Position numbers and translations under genes: made by a program. DNA of 64,000 bases from Narthecium ossifragum (taxonomy: Eukaryota > Streptophyta > Magnoliopsida > Dioscoreales > Nartheciaceae), in assembly GCA_963920575.1 (NCBI GenBank), contig OY986965.1, forward strand, positions 1,150,866 to 1,214,865, in the 5' to 3' direction. The notes beneath the pieces were generated by a model. The model did not search any database. It was not told the origin of the DNA and saw only the letters and a program-made list of their open reading frames with translations. This document shows, piece by piece, positions 11,301-24,178 of the stretch (the first letter of the stretch is position 1; every line of letters starts with the position of its first letter).

Positions 11301-14300
11301 TTACAAATGTTGCATGCATTTCGAGGAGGGGCAGGCCCAAGCTGCTAGCTATAGGACACAAAGAGACTGTTAATGTGCATTTGAGCAATTGGAAAGGAAA
11401 GGTAAAATTTGGGACACCCTGTGTCACTGTATTTGTACGGTGTTGATTAGGCTTCTCCTTCTGCAGGGACAAACACTATTTTTTTCTTTGTTTATGTCAA
11501 GGAATTCAATAACTTGTCTCCAGTTGACCTATGTCTTAATGTTTATACCTAGTGTTTGTCTGTTAGTAAACGATGCTATATAATGTTTTTTTCATTTAGA
11601 GATTGGACATGACCATGCACATGCTTGAAATGACTTTCAAACTAAATGTATTGAAATGTGATTAGAGCCCTGGAATTGTACTTATGATATGTAAGAAACT
11701 GCCAAGAGTTCTATGAGTCATTGTCACTTGCTTTTACCAAGATATTCCACGTACTAGCTGGATGCATTTGAGGGTGCAGTTTTTCTTTTAGCTTTATTTG
11801 GTCCACAGGTTTGGATCTCAAGTTCAAAATTTTTGTCAGCATTATATTTGTGCCGCGTCTCTTGTTAATGCAGCCTGATCTTTTGTTAGACAGGAGTATA
11901 CTGCCAGGTTTTGGTTCCTTTTTTTGTCTTTAGAATGTTCTGTTTTGAGGCATAAAGTATTGTCTTTCATGGTTTTTTGTTTCAGTAGCTTTCCCTATGA
12001 TTTCAACTTTGTTTGCTCTCGATCCAATTTTTGTGGGTTATATCTTAATGTTTTAGTTGCTTATGTTTGGTCTTTCAATTGGATGTGAATCTTTTTTTTT
12101 CTTCATTTCTTTGCATTGACGACGCCAATAAAGCAGCACATGGTTACCCTTCGGCTTCATTCTTGAATTCATTTTTGTTGCCACCTACCAATTGTTTTTG
12201 CTAGGATCTTTGGAACATTTAATGAACATTTTGATGCCTTTTTCAGCATGGTACATGGCCTGACTCAAATTTCACTAACGTTGTTGGTTGCTTGGTTGTG
12301 CATGTTTCTGGTCAAGTAGTTTGTCTATATTGAACTTTGTTATTGATCGGCTTAGATGGTATTCCTCGTTCTGTCTGTTGTTCTACATAATACTTTCATG
12401 TTTGCTCTACAGTTGATTCTTCCAGAATGGCATGAGGGACTAACGGGCAAATACATAAAAATAAAGATATTTAAAAGTTAGGATAATCTTTTTTCCCCCT
12501 TATGATACTGATTTAAAAATGATTTTTAACATTAAGTCCCAGACTCCCAATAACAAAACTTGTGTGACCTGGAACTTAATGTTGTTGCTTGCTTGTCTGT
12601 GCTTTTACTCTCTTTTGGATGGGAACATGTCTCCGCATTTCAGATTATGGTAAGTATCTTATGGTGTTTTTAAGTCATTTCTCTTATCTTATTTGAAGTT
12701 GATACATCTTTCCGTTCAAAGTGCATTTCCAAAGGCATACAGCTGGCTTCTTTAATATAAGATAGTCCCATTTTACATAGTCAAGCATTAGAGTTGCAGT
12801 CGGTTATTGTGTATTCTCTCCTGAAAGATTCACGTAATGATTAATCATGGCCAACTAGTTTTTGCAGCTGTAAGTGGCGTCTTTCATGATGACAGACATG
12901 GCATAAGGACATGAATAGTCTCAATCTCTTTTCTCTGGGAAAATCCATAATGAAAATGACCAGTCTCGATCTCTTTTCTATGGGAAAGTCCATAACAAAA
13001 TGTCAGAATTGATCTCATGGAGTACATTTCTTTTTTGCAAATTACATACCTTTAGTTTTAACTCATTACTGATCACTTGCATAATCTTGCCTACAATGCA
13101 GCCAATATCATGTGAATTTGCAAAGGCATTTTCGGGTACAGTTGGATTTAGATGCACTAATATGTTTATTGTTTTTCAGCAACAATATCGAAACCTTGAG
13201 TTGCATATACCTCCTTCTAGTTCAAATCCTAACCGCTATCCATCTAAGTAGCTTTTGATGCAATGGATTGTTTCATTCACTTGTGATTGACATGACTTAG
13301 AAGCCCAACTTATTACATCATACTTGTGAATTAGTTGGCTGTCTTTTTTGCAATATTTATTTGGAGAATAGCTTCTCCAATGGCTTCAGTTATGATGGAA
13401 TCTGGTATACTTTCATAAGGTATTATGTTTCTTCAATTTAAAGCTGGCTTACTAACCGCCTGAAATGCTATTACCATTTTGTTGCACATCAGAAAATATG
13501 TCATCCAGGTTATTCTTAGTTTTCAAAAGATTTACTTGATGGGGAAACTATATATTCTTATGCTATCAGGCATACTTTTCTTTTGATAGCTCATTGATGT
13601 TATTGCCTTTTGTTTTGGTAAACTAAAATCGTTTGAACTCCATAATCTGTTAATTGCAATACAAAACAACTTCATGAAATAGATCAGACTTATTATTTGA
13701 TTTTGGGGTCACTAAAAAGTTAAGGTATTTCTTTTGGAAAATTTCAATTCTGCATTTGATGATTTGAGGTCATTTTAAGAATATGGAATGTTGTGTGCTG
13801 TCTGCTATATTTGTTTTAGTTCCCTAGTCCATTTAGAGATTAGTGTTGGCCTTTGTCATGTATTTGGAGCATATGTATGGAATATGAAAATTAGACTATA
13901 ATATTGTAGTGCACTTCAAGTCTGATGGTTCATGTGGGAATACTTACCTAAGCAGTCCAATCGCCATTTTATTTTTTATTTTTCCTTTCTACTTTCCTTG
14001 AAGTGCCTGGTACTTAAAAAAAGATTTAACACATCACCAATTTGGTCAAGCAGCTGATCTGGGCAAGTCGACCTTGGCAAGGGACCATAACTTATGTTCA
14101 TGTAAAAAATTACGTACGTCTTGTTGCTTAGACTGTCGGAGATAGCTGTTGACGGGATTTAGGCTCAATTACTTCTGATTACAAGCTAGGTATCACCTGT
14201 TAGGCTCATGCCTAATGGTAAGTCATTCTTTTCAAATTTTAGTACATGCATTCATTTATCTTCTTCGAGATTAGAGTCAACATCAGAAAAGGTAGCAAGA

Positions 14301-16035
14301 AACAAAAGCTGAGTAGCCACCAATAAGCTTATTCTCTTTCTTTCTGTGGTGTGACTTGTGTCCTTTTGTTGATTGGGAACTTGGGTGTTGCTTATGCCAT
14401 GATCTCTGCTTATTGCTTGGTTGCCATTAGCAAATGCTTAGTGGAGCAACAAGTTACATCAACTGGTTTGGAACCTTGTAGTCTTGTACTATCTTCTAAA
14501 TGCCGGTGTCATTTCTAGAGGATGTCACAGGAGTTGCACTTTTTGGAGCCTACTTGGTTAGTGCTATCAATGTAGTAGGTTCCTTGTGTGTGTTTGCTTG
14601 ACTACCCAAAGGAAAATAGAAGATAGGCACTAGGATTTTTTCCGTATTCTATTTGTGTTATTTATTTCCATTAATGGAGGTTGAATGTAAAAGCGTGTCT
14701 GAAGTAGAAGGGGATTGTGTTTGGTTTATGCTTAGTATGTAGGAAGAATATTTTGGTTGCCTAAGCACACGCAGGAAAACTTATGTCCATCCAAATCAAC
14801 TGGTTTTGATTCAAACTTGTCAACAACCTCCCTAGTAGGCACCTCTGGGGAGCAGCTGGAACCTCGAGTGCTCTTCCAATTAGGCGTTTTTCCGGCCTCG
14901 TAGAAAAGTGGCAGGGGCTCAGAGAATGTTATGATGTAGTAGGCCATTATAGAGCAGAGTAATGATCTCTTGTCTAGGTTGTTAACTAGCCTTGGACAAA
15001 AGCTTCAGGGGCTGCAGCTTGTAGACCTTTTGTCTGTTCGTGTTGTGCATTTACTTTATATGACAGTACAGTGGACTATGAAGAATCACATGCTCTGAAA
15101 GCTTGAATAAAAAGCTTGCTACTTGCTTGCAATCTCTCCTTGAAAAGTGCGAAGCATAAGCTTCGAAGGTCTGTAATGGTTTTGCATTTATCCAGTTGTT
15201 CTGGTTTAGGTTCATGTTTCAAAATAAAGCCTTCTGTGCCACTATTGTTGATGTTAATTTTGGCCTGTTCTATTGGTGGACTTCCTGTGTTTGGTATCTA
15301 ATTCCGTCTCGTGTACCTTATTGCCTTTCTTCACGGTTGTGTTATCCCGTCCAAATCTCCTATCTTTATTGGTTTTTTAGCTGGCAGCGAAATATGGGCA
15401 TTTATGTGCATATGTTTCATGCATTTCTCATCCCTAGCTCCCTTTTGCAGACTAGCATGAAAAGCAGCAGAGTTTTGGATGGAATTGACCGGCATGACTA
15501 CACAGAACAAGCAATGGATAGAGATTCATGGGGCGTCTGTGACTTGAAATTGAAACTGAATCATAGTAATTGGATTAATTTGAATTTTGAGAAAGTGGAT
15601 TCCAAGGATATGTACTCAGTCTCACATGGTAACGAGGATGAGGAGCTTGAAGAAGGCCAGCTGATAGAAGAACCCGATAAACAAGTAGTAGTTCCTGTAC
15701 CAAGAGAGAGGAATGTCTTGAAAAAGGCGGCACAGTCAACTGGTGAAGTGAGCCGGTCTGGTCGTGTTAAAGATAGAAAGAAGCAGTCAGAGAAAGATAG
15801 AAAGAACCAGTCAGAGGATACTTCAAACAACAATCCATTGCCTGGTCGATACGACAGTGATCACATTCTTGAAATACTGGCAAAGTTGGAAAGGCGCAAG
15901 GATCGTTTCAAAGAGCCTATCCTTCAAAAACAAGAACCTGATAAGAGTGTTGTTCCACAGACAGAAGTATCAGTTGTAGCAGATGAAGTTAAGCAGCAAA
16001 GGCCAGCTAGAAAGAGGCGCTGGGGAGATCGCTAG
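5306..16035 (+). CDS. FIPS5: FIP1-like pre-mRNA 3'-end processing factor
   Basis: FIP1 homologue, a scaffold of the cleavage and polyadenylation machinery in the nucleus. Exons: 5306-5767, 7063-7214, 7346-7472, 7567-7629, 7729-7791, 7925-8026, 8101-8222, 9559-11401, 15451-16035; phases agree and give 1172 aa. The start MEMDDFGDLYADLEDHV is the first ATG of the acidic N-terminus. The Fip1 motif is at residues about 205-247 (LFGIDIESFEWKPWR, DIADFFNFGLEEESWKSYC). A second conserved block, RAIQVESG and SERSPSIDIR, is at about 290-320. The large exon 8 encodes an Arg/Glu/Ser-rich region (residues 364-978), and the C-terminus is RKRRWGDR. Length and basic tail fit the long plant type (Arabidopsis FIPS5) rather than the shorter paralogue. 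Introns 1 (1.3 kb, with a MITE), 7 (1.3 kb) and 8 (4.0 kb) are large. Orthology to FIPS5 is inferred from size and layout. Confidence 0.9.
6173..6466. mobile_element. Tourist-like MITE in intron 1
   Basis: A 294-bp element with terminal inverted repeats: gggggtgtttggttgcttgt at the left end and its complement acaagcaaccaaacaccccc at the right. It is flanked by TTA at 6170-6172 and 6467-6469, the target duplication typical of PIF/Harbinger-derived Tourist elements. The interior is built from repeated palindromic words (taatgcatgcattagctaat, gcaatgcattgcattgc). It has no coding capacity and lies between exons 1 and 2 of the FIP1-like gene. Confidence 0.88.
6741..6885. repeat. Diverged tandem duplication, about 75-bp period
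   Basis: Two adjacent copies in intron 1 share tttgtatttgt, cctctgg and gatcaatagctcatttt. Copies run roughly 6741-6815 and 6818-6885. No function is visible. Confidence 0.65.
11402..15450 (+). other. Intron 8 of the FIP1-like gene (4 kb)
   Basis: Donor aag|gtaaaa at 11402 and acceptor ttttgcag at 15443-15450, both in phase 0. The interior is T-rich. A 45-bp tandem duplication at about 12917-13002 (agtctcaatctcttttct and agtctcgatctcttttct) is its only obvious structure. I see no embedded gene. Confidence 0.75.
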
Positions 16036-16638
16036 TTCTTGGATATTTATTAAAGTAAGACTTTAAGATATTGGTAGCTAGAGGGATGCAATGCCGAATT
16101 TGCAAGACTGTTTTGAGAACTAGAAGAGGAAGCCGGAGATGTACACGTTTTCTGCCGGATTCTTTTATATTCTGTCATTATGTTGAGCTATAGCAGCTAT
16201 TCTGAAGCATTTTTGGGTCACATTTCAACTCAGTTATAAAAAAGCTGTCTGTTGGTGTTTATATTCTTGGTTACAGGTGGTTCTTGATCTCTTTTTTTTA
16301 TTTTGTAAATTTTCTGTTACTTCTTGCTTAAATATTTTTTAGTGATATCTAAGATCTAAGCGTTCTCATGAAAGGTATATTTTAGTTGTTTGTGAAAAGT
16401 TCTAGATTTGCGTTTGCTTGATAAGTTGAGGGGAAGGCCCTCAGTTAGGTCCGAATCCGAATCGGATAAAGTACCAGGTAATCGGACCGGATCGAATTTG
16501 GAAAGCAGGGGGGTTGTGTAGAAGTAGATAACGGGTCTAAGCTTATACGGATCCGGATCTTGGTTGAATACGGTCGTAACTTTAGCCAATTGCAGCCGTC
16601 GGATGATTTTAAATCCAACGGTTCCAATCGAGCAGCCC

Positions 16639-16646
16639 TATATAAG
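16639..16646 (+). promoter_or_regulatory. Probable POP1 TATA box
   Basis: tatataag lies about 190 bp before the POP1 ATG, followed by a CT-rich stretch (ttctctctcgcgcgcgctta) typical of a plant core promoter and leader. The FIP1-like stop is only about 600 bp upstream, so this is a compact head-to-tail pair. Confidence 0.55.
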
Positions 16647-16831
16647 TAGCGTTCTCTCTCGCGCGCGCTTAATTCTCCCTCTTCTCTGGGTTTCGATCTC
16701 CAAAGCCCTAGCTCTCTCCCTCCCTGAGTCAGTCTCTAAAACCAAGTCTAGGCATCGCAGGCGGTGACCCCAGTGCAGAGGCCGGAGACGGAGCCAACGC
16801 TCCTTTAACCCCTCCATACGGTCTTATTGCC

Positions 16832-19800
16832 ATGGTTGTGGAGAAGAGCAAACCCTCTTCGGTCTCTTCTAAGAGAAGCACTCCCCGGACCCTAGACGTG
16901 CGCAAGTTCGCGGAGTACCGAGCTCCCGAACTTGAATCCCTCCACGCGGTCATCTCGGATCGGCTCAGCGGCGACTTCCAGATCAAAAGGAGCAAGCGGA
17001 GGAGGACAACCGGACACCGTACGCCGAAGAATCGTTGGCGCAAGCGGCCTAAGGTTGATGGAGAAGGTGGCGGTGAGGGGTTAGAGGGTTTGGGATTGGA
17101 GAAGGAAAGGGAGAAGGTGTCTCGTAGAGTTAGGAGGAGGATAGAGTTGAGGAGAAATCCAGAGAGTGGGTTTGTTGTGACAGGCGACGGGACTAAGAGG
17201 CTTAGGACTCATCTATGGCATGCGAAGCGCTTCAACATGGTGAAGCAATGGGGGTTCTATCTGCCTCTAGGTCTTCATGGCAGGTAAAACACTCGTATTT
17301 TCTGATTTAACTGTTGTTGGATCTCAAATCAACGCAAATAATTGCTATCCTCAAGCAAAAAGAATAAAATTGCTTGCTGCTTATATTGGTTGGATTTTCT
17401 TGTACCAATCTGTTTTATTGATTTTAATTTGCTCTCAAGGTGTGAAAAGTTGTTAATGTTTACATTGCAGAGGAAGAGGTTCAAGAGCTGTCTTAAAATG
17501 GCTAAAATCTGGAGCGGTTGTACATGATTCTAGTTATCACCAAGCCATTCAGTTGGAGGGCCCAGAGGTAGACACTCTCCTCTTTTTCCTAGTTGCGGTT
17601 TTAACATCTGAGGAATGTACCTAAGCTATGGTGACTATAGAGTCCAGAAGAATGTTTATTGTGACTACTTAGTCTAGTCGAATGGTTTAAAAAAACTTAT
17701 AGTACTTCTTTAGTGAAGTCCTCTTATTGAAGTCATGTGTGGTCATGTTTAGAAACCTACATTTGGTTCAAGAACCCAAAGCATAGTTTGCAGTTGTCTT
17801 AAGCTTCAAGAACCAGTCTTACTGTCTTCCCTTCTCTTACACTGGCAGGATTCCCTATTGGATATTCTGAGGATGGTCTTGCTGCCATCTCCCAAGGCTT
17901 ATTCAGAAGACTCCTTGAAGCCCGTGATTTGTGGAGGTTGCTTTGAAGTTGCTATGGTAGGTTCCATATTGATATATAATATTTGTTATTCCTCTTGAAG
18001 ATGTGCTATTAAAATACAAATATGACTTGAATATTGCTTGCAGCTTTATCATGTTGGAACTCATTTATCGCAATTGATTGCTCCAGTGAGGTATATGTGG
18101 CGGCCAATGTCGAAGGACGATGGTCATTCTAGTGCTGATATAGACCATGTCTCTGATAGGTGTAAAATCCCTGATAAATTGGAATGCAGTTCATCCCGAC
18201 AATTGTGGGTTTGGATCCATGCTGCAGCTTTACAAGAAGGATTTGATGCACTTAGATCTGCATGTCAAAAGCAGGTAAAACTAATTCTTCCATGTTATCT
18301 ATCACAGTTTGTTTTTGCTTTTATTTTCATCAGTTATCGTATCCTACATAGACAAATTACTTTTGTACTTTTTGATCCTTTCTTTTACTGTAGTCGGTCA
18401 ACTTCGTGCAATAGTAGAGTTCAGTGCAGCAATTTAGCAGAAAAATTCTTCCTTCTCTAATTTTTTTTTAGAAGCAGATTCAGTCTATTTTAGTGACATA
18501 ATTTTGCGTTGACTTTCTTTCCTTTCAGAAGTTGTTATAAGAAAAGAAGTATTTCCATATCTTTAGTTGATCTCTGTTTTCTCCCAACCTTGGACAACAT
18601 CTGCATAAGCACTACCATTTCTCATGAAGCTCATGAACTCCCCAAAAATTTTCTTCATTTCTCTTCGGTTTCATTTCCTTCTTATTGTTCGAAAATTTGA
18701 TGATCTCCTCATTTTGTGGAAGATCAAAATAATCACACTTGAGGCCTTTTAATTTGCACTCCATGAAGTCTGAGTATTCTTCCTGTTTATATTTAATTGC
18801 TGAAACTGTTCCATGCAAGAGTATCGTTTTCCTTTTTTTGCTGCAATTCCTGTTCCATGCAAGATAATGAATCCTTAGAGGATTGGCTAATAGATCTCTT
18901 TTGTTAGCAAATAGAATCTTTTGATCTTTCATTTTGTTTTGTCAGTGCTAATATTTTCTAGTTAAATGTTTTGCTAATATTTTCCAGTTAAATGTTTTGC
19001 CATAAAAAAAAGGATACATTGTATAGGGAGCTATTTTGTATTTACACAACCATATAAGCAGCAAAGTATTTTCTTGAACCTCATTTCGTATTTGTAGACT
19101 ATGGTTGGCTACTGCTTGCCTGAGATGCAATAATTGGTACCTTCATTGTTATGAGCTCTTTAAATGTATTTTCCCAGTAATCTTTTGAAATGTTTATCGT
19201 TTGGGATGTCTTTTCATGTCGCTAACAGTTGTGTTAGTTTTGGATCTTAATTCATCTAATGCCTTTAAGCTTTTATATACAAGTATACATTCGACAGTGC
19301 CTAGAGTTGCCGTTGTCTTGAAAATGAATTTACAACTATAAAGTCATGGCTAGGATTATATTTATGAGAAGTCATTTGTACTCGAATTCCTTTTGCTTCT
19401 CTTCTCATTTTTTCGTCATTGTTGAGTTCTTTTACAAAATTTCGATGCATGTTTTTTCTATTCAAGATGGATGCCAATGGGACTTCTGTTACTTGTTTTT
19501 CACTTGAGGGGCATATTGCAAAACTCGAAGTCGCGGGATCCAGGGCCAGTCAAATTCTTCAAAAGATCTTACATCCTATATCTGTGTAAGTGTCAATTTC
19601 TTCTGTTATCTTTCAAAGCAACAAAGTTATTGTATCCAGCTTTGAACATTATATGACGTACCTTCAACAGGTCAGGCAGTGACTCATCAAAATCTTCATC
19701 TCTAGCAGCTTGCACCAACTCTGAACTTCAGAAAACCTCTCTTCTTGATCATGTAGAGCGAATCCCACCTGGTGCAATTTTATCTTTGACAGTTCATGAT

Positions 19801-22111
19801 CCTCGGAACTTGCCTTGTGAGAAAATTGAGGCTGAACCTAAAGCACCTTCCAGACTTGACATCAATTTTCATGATGAAGATGTTCGAAGTTCTAGAGCCG
19901 CTGGTTCATCAGCTGCAAATGAAGCTACATTCTTGTCTCCATGGTCAGAACCCAAAACAAACTGGGGTGTCGTTTCTGATTGTAAAGAGTTGTGGGATTC
20001 AAGTATCAAGTTGAAGCCTCCAATAGAGGAAGGTCTTCTCTGTGCTGAGAAACATCTTAGACGTTTAAAGCTCTTTTACCTTGATTACACCAATCAGGGG
20101 AAGCTGCTTGCTGATGCAGTGGACACTTCTGATCGTCACTGTTCACTGTTGATTTTGGTGCATGGCAATCAAGGCAATTTTGGTGCTCGGTAAGATTGTC
20201 GCTTTGAAACTATCTTCTTTGTTTTTTGGCTTTTCATCTTTTTGTAATTGTGATGAATATAAACATAAGCACCTACATCGTATATATTTTTTATTTTTCG
20301 TCTTTATCTGTACATGCCTAATGATTCATATCCGCCCTAAAGATGCCTCTGAATTAATTACAGGTTGTCAATCATTCTTTCTTTAAGCTGGGTGAAGCCT
20401 TTCTGGATGTCTCTGGTATCAAATGGTGCTCATGCAATTGGCTTGCGAGAAAGGCGGTGTATTGCATGTGATGTGAGCGCATTTAGCCAAAGCATTTCTG
20501 CGATAAGAATAACAGTGTGATTACAAGCTTTAGATGATCTATTTATTTTGGTGGTTTACCATACCTCTTTAAGTGTCTGAAGTCTTTCATCAGATTCAAA
20601 GAGAACAGAAACAAATATGTTTCTTTTTGTGTGCTTATATTCTTTTTATATCAAAACCTCTTTAGGTTCTGTTGCTAATCTGTGTGGCATTTTATTTCTT
20701 AATCCGGTTTATAATTGAAGATTCCTGGATCTGACAAGTCAAACCATTCTCACTTGCAGAGCGGACTGCCTTGTTTCCCTTACGATTTCCCTGATTGCAA
20801 AGCATACTCGGCACTCATGGCTGATGAAGCAGCTGCTTTTGAGAGAGAGGTCGAGCTCCGTCCTCTCGCTATGAGACCTTTAAGACTTCCCATATCACCT
20901 CCTTGGGATTGTGTTCTGTCTACTATGAAGGAAGGATCTGGTATAGTAGGAGATTGCAACAGGCCACATCAGCAACTAGTCGTTGCAGAAGTGGCCGCAG
21001 CAAGTTCAACGGTAAATCTAGAAAATGTCGAATCGTCCTCATGTGACCAAATTGGTGCATCTTGCGAAGGTCTTATGTTGAGAACATCCAAATCTTTAAG
21101 GCTGTACTTGGAAAAGAAACTTGATATGGGCTTGCTACTGTTTCCTCACTTGGCAACATGGGAGAGAGGTTTATCTGAGTTAGTTGAGGAAAATAAACGT
21201 AACTGGATGGCTAGATGTGCCCACCTGAGGCCTGTTGATGAGGAACTGTGCTTTGTAAGAATTGTCCTTCATGCATATAAGGAAGGGGTTTTTGAAGAAG
21301 GCGCTGTTATTTGTGCACCCAGTCTTACTGATCTGTCACTCTGGGCTTCCAGGTCAGTATTCCATCATCCTGTTGTTACTCATACTAACAAGTCTTAAGA
21401 CTTTTTTTCCTTAGACATGAATACCCAAGGATTTATTTGTAGAAACATGGATCCATTGTTGCTCATTTCTGACTCCATGCTAAGTCTGTAAACTTGAGAA
21501 ATACAGGAGAGTTTGAAACAAAAAAAAAATGGACTGGCTCCAGCAAAGGGCCAATGGCTGCATATCTTTGCCCTATAGTTGCCACTTTTTAACTCACATT
21601 GCTCGGTGGCATCTTCTCTTTCTTGTTTAAAATGCAGATCAGAGCAGGGAATACCTCAAATCCCTGGGCAATTAATTGGATCTTATTTCTATGAATGTGC
21701 TTCTGGAAAGTGGGAACTGCGGATTCCAAAAGACAAGTCGGCTCAGCAGTCATTCCGATGGCCAATTGGCTTTGTCACCTCTGGGTTTGTTCGTGGAAGG
21801 TAGGTCCTCTTCCACTTATTGCTTAAATTATCAAAACACACCATTGTTCATACTTAACGATGTCGTGAAGCTGCTTGGTCCTCACTGTTTAACGATGTCG
21901 TGACTATGGTTTGTGCAGTAAGAAGCCCGTGGCGGTGGCTTACTGCGAGGCGAAGCTGCTTGGTCTGTTAAGAAGGCAACAATCTAGTCAGGTAGAAAAT
22001 GAGAAGGCCGGGATTTTCGTGCTGGTCCGGAATATGAGATCTACGACTTATAGACGTGCTGTTGCGACAATAGTTCTGGAGCAACAGGAGAATGACACTG
22101 ATTTCATTTGA
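16832..22111 (+). CDS. POP1: POP1, protein subunit of RNase P / RNase MRP
   Basis: POP1 homologue, the largest protein of RNase P/MRP, which processes pre-tRNA and pre-rRNA in the nucleus and nucleolus. Exons: 16832-17283, 17471-17567, 17849-17956, 18044-18274, 19467-19585, 19671-20189, 20364-20472, 20721-21352, 21638-21799, 21919-22111; all phases fit, giving 873 aa. The N-terminus carries the basic POP1 signature (residues about 50-145): RRTTGHRTPKNRWRKRP, then RTHLWHAKRFNMVKQWGFYL at 125-144. Exons 2-3 continue it (GRGSRAVLKWLKSGAVVHD). Exons 7-8 hold the POPLD-type region, including LSWVKPFWMSLVSNGAHAIG. The last two exons form the conserved C-terminal region (GFVTSGFVRGS, VAVAYCEAKLLGL). 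The ATG follows a purine-poor gcc context. Identification is strong. The splice choice at exon 5 (start 19467) is the least certain. Confidence 0.92.
18946..18997. repeat. 26-bp tandem duplication in POP1 intron 4
   Basis: tgctaatattttctagttaa... at 18946-18971 is followed directly by a copy at 18972-18997 with one C/T change. Intronic, likely slippage. Confidence 0.75.
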
Positions 22112-22674
22112 GCGAAGATGTTTTATAGGATTTATTATAGTGTTTTTTTGTAGAGACACTCTGGCTAAGGCAGCCATCATATTTTGGTAAATCGTGTATG
22201 TAATCTATCAGCATCAGCCAGTGACCATAGCATTGCACGGAAGCTGGATTGTACTGGAGCCATTCATAGCTAGCAGGCTGAGTGTATCTTCTAGGATCCA
22301 GCATCGAATCTAATGGTCTTTACATTCTGTAATAATTACTAGATCAAATTGGTTGTAATTAATTTAAAGATTTTAAATGCCATCTATTTTCTCAGGATGG
22401 TTCAAATACTAAACGGCTTGAAAGTAGAAGGGAAAAAAATTGAGAAAAAAGAAGAAGATATATGTAGTGTAATAGTCTTGGTTTTATATCTACAACGCAC
22501 AGTAGAAAAAAAGAAGACTGGAGAGACTTTTGGCAGGCTGCTTTGGAAGTCATGATCAGACGAGAGAATACCAGTATACTGTGTACAGCATCGATAGAAC
22601 CAACAAAACAAAACTATTAGCATCACCCTGATGAAGACTCTAACGAGGTCCATAGAGATGCCACTTTGCAGAGA

Positions 22675-23517
22675 TTAGCATTCCAGCAGCAGCAGAGGCG
22701 GTGCTACCTCAGAAACCGGCAGCAGTAGAGGTGGCGCTATCTCAGAACATGGCGGCAGTAGAGGCGGCGCTATCTCAGAACCTGGCGGCAGTAGAGGCGA
22801 GCCTGGCGGCAGCTTCGGCGATGGCAGTGATCGCTTCCTCGTCTTCTTCTTCCCCCACGAGGGGGAAGCGGAGGTGGCGTAGACGGCTGCGATGGAGCGG
22901 CTCTTCGACTTCTTTCTTCCGGTGGAGGAGGAGTTCGACGGGAGCCGTTCCACCTCGGCATCCTCTTCGTTTGATGCTGATGTGAGGTCGAGGACGGCCC
23001 CCACGGGGCATTCTTGCCACCCGATGGACTGGAGAACCTCCCGCACCTCGTTCACCTCGAGCGCCGCGCATGGAGAAACCCGGCGGTCTCGGATAGTTGA
23101 TCGGGTCGGGGGCAACAGATCCACCAGCCCCAGCGCCGCCATGATCGCCTTCTGAATCAAATCTCATCATAAAGGCAAAACAAGAGTTAGCCTCTGGGCT
23201 CAATCGATACTGTATTTTAGAAGAAGGAAGGCATTCTAGAAGCACCTTGGTGCGAAACCTAACGAATCCGTGCATCGAGAGAACCTGGAAGCAAAAAACC
23301 AAAGACAGGTTAGAAAACCCCAGAGAGCAAACGAAATGTGGATACCCTAATCCCAAACAAAGGGGATCCAACCTCTTACAGAACCACCATGAGAGAGGAG
23401 AGAGAGAGGGGGGAACCTTACCTGGTTGAGCTGCTCAACGGTGATCATCTTGCGATTGCGGCTGTTGAAGAAGGTCGCGTACTCCTCGAGCGTCAGCTTC
23501 GGTTTCCCATCCAACAT
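22675..23517 (-). CDS. Small plant-specific protein (DUF7787-like)
   Basis: Exons on the minus strand: 23517-23422, 23284-23246, 23151-22675, giving 203 aa. The start is MLDGKPKLTLEEYATFF, continuing NSRNRKMITVEQLNQVLSMH across exons 1-2 and KKAIMAALGLVDLL in exon 3. This N-terminal pattern (LTLEEY..F...R....T..QLNQ....HGF....K......) matches, from memory, plant proteins annotated as DUF7787, of unknown function. A Ser-rich basic stretch (TGRKKSKSRS, GKKKTRKRSLPSP) could be a nuclear signal. The C-terminus is odd: three copies of SEIAPPLL-like words encoded by a 33-bp tandem repeat (about 22690-22800), which may be a recent expansion or be removed by an unseen splice. The gene is divergent from the Cdc24-like gene, with 661 bp between the two ATGs. 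Confidence 0.65.
22690..22810. repeat. 33-bp tandem repeat coding a Pro/Leu-rich tail
   Basis: About three copies of a unit containing cggcagtagaggcggcgcta and tctcagaac. Read on the minus strand they give SEIAPPLLPPC, SEIAPPLLLPV and SEVAPPLLL. A length-variable microsatellite-like tail is likely. Confidence 0.7.
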
Positions 23518-24178
23518 CTCTCTCTCTTTCTCGCGAGCTCGCTCTCCCTCCCTCCCTCGCTCTCTCTCTCTCTCAAGAGTGAGCGAGTGATAGCCTGGGG
23601 CTTCTCATCCAAGGCCACCCCCCCTCTCTCTCTCCTCGTGTGTGATGGCGGTGGGAAAAGAGCGCGGCTTGGAGATTCCAAGGCCCTCCAAGGTCAGGAA
23701 ACGTTTCCCGTTCTTTTTTCCTTTTTCCTTTTGTTGCTAATAAAAGACACTATTGTTATCAAAATAATAGACTTAATTTGGGCCAAGATATTACCTGATC
23801 AACTTATTGGAGGCCATAAGCCAGCATTCTGATCCATGGCCTAACCAAAATCCGTTTGTGTGTATATACCAGCTGTTTTTGGTCCTTAATTTGCAACCAA
23901 AATCTTATTGGACTCAGAATTCGGCCCGTTTACTGCTCAGATCCGACTAGAATCCGACCCGTTGCGTATGGCGTCTTTCTTGAAGCGTTTCGATAATTCG
24001 ATTTCCGATTTCCGATTTCCGATTTCAAAAGAGAATCACTGTTTTTGGGAATCGTCCTCGTTATGTCGATTCCCACTTCTTTTGCGTCTTTCCCGCCAAA
24101 ACTTCGCTCTGTCTTCAAAAGGGCCTTCCGGACCCTTTCTCCAAGATTGCTAGTTTTCCATTTGTTTTGGTCTCCACC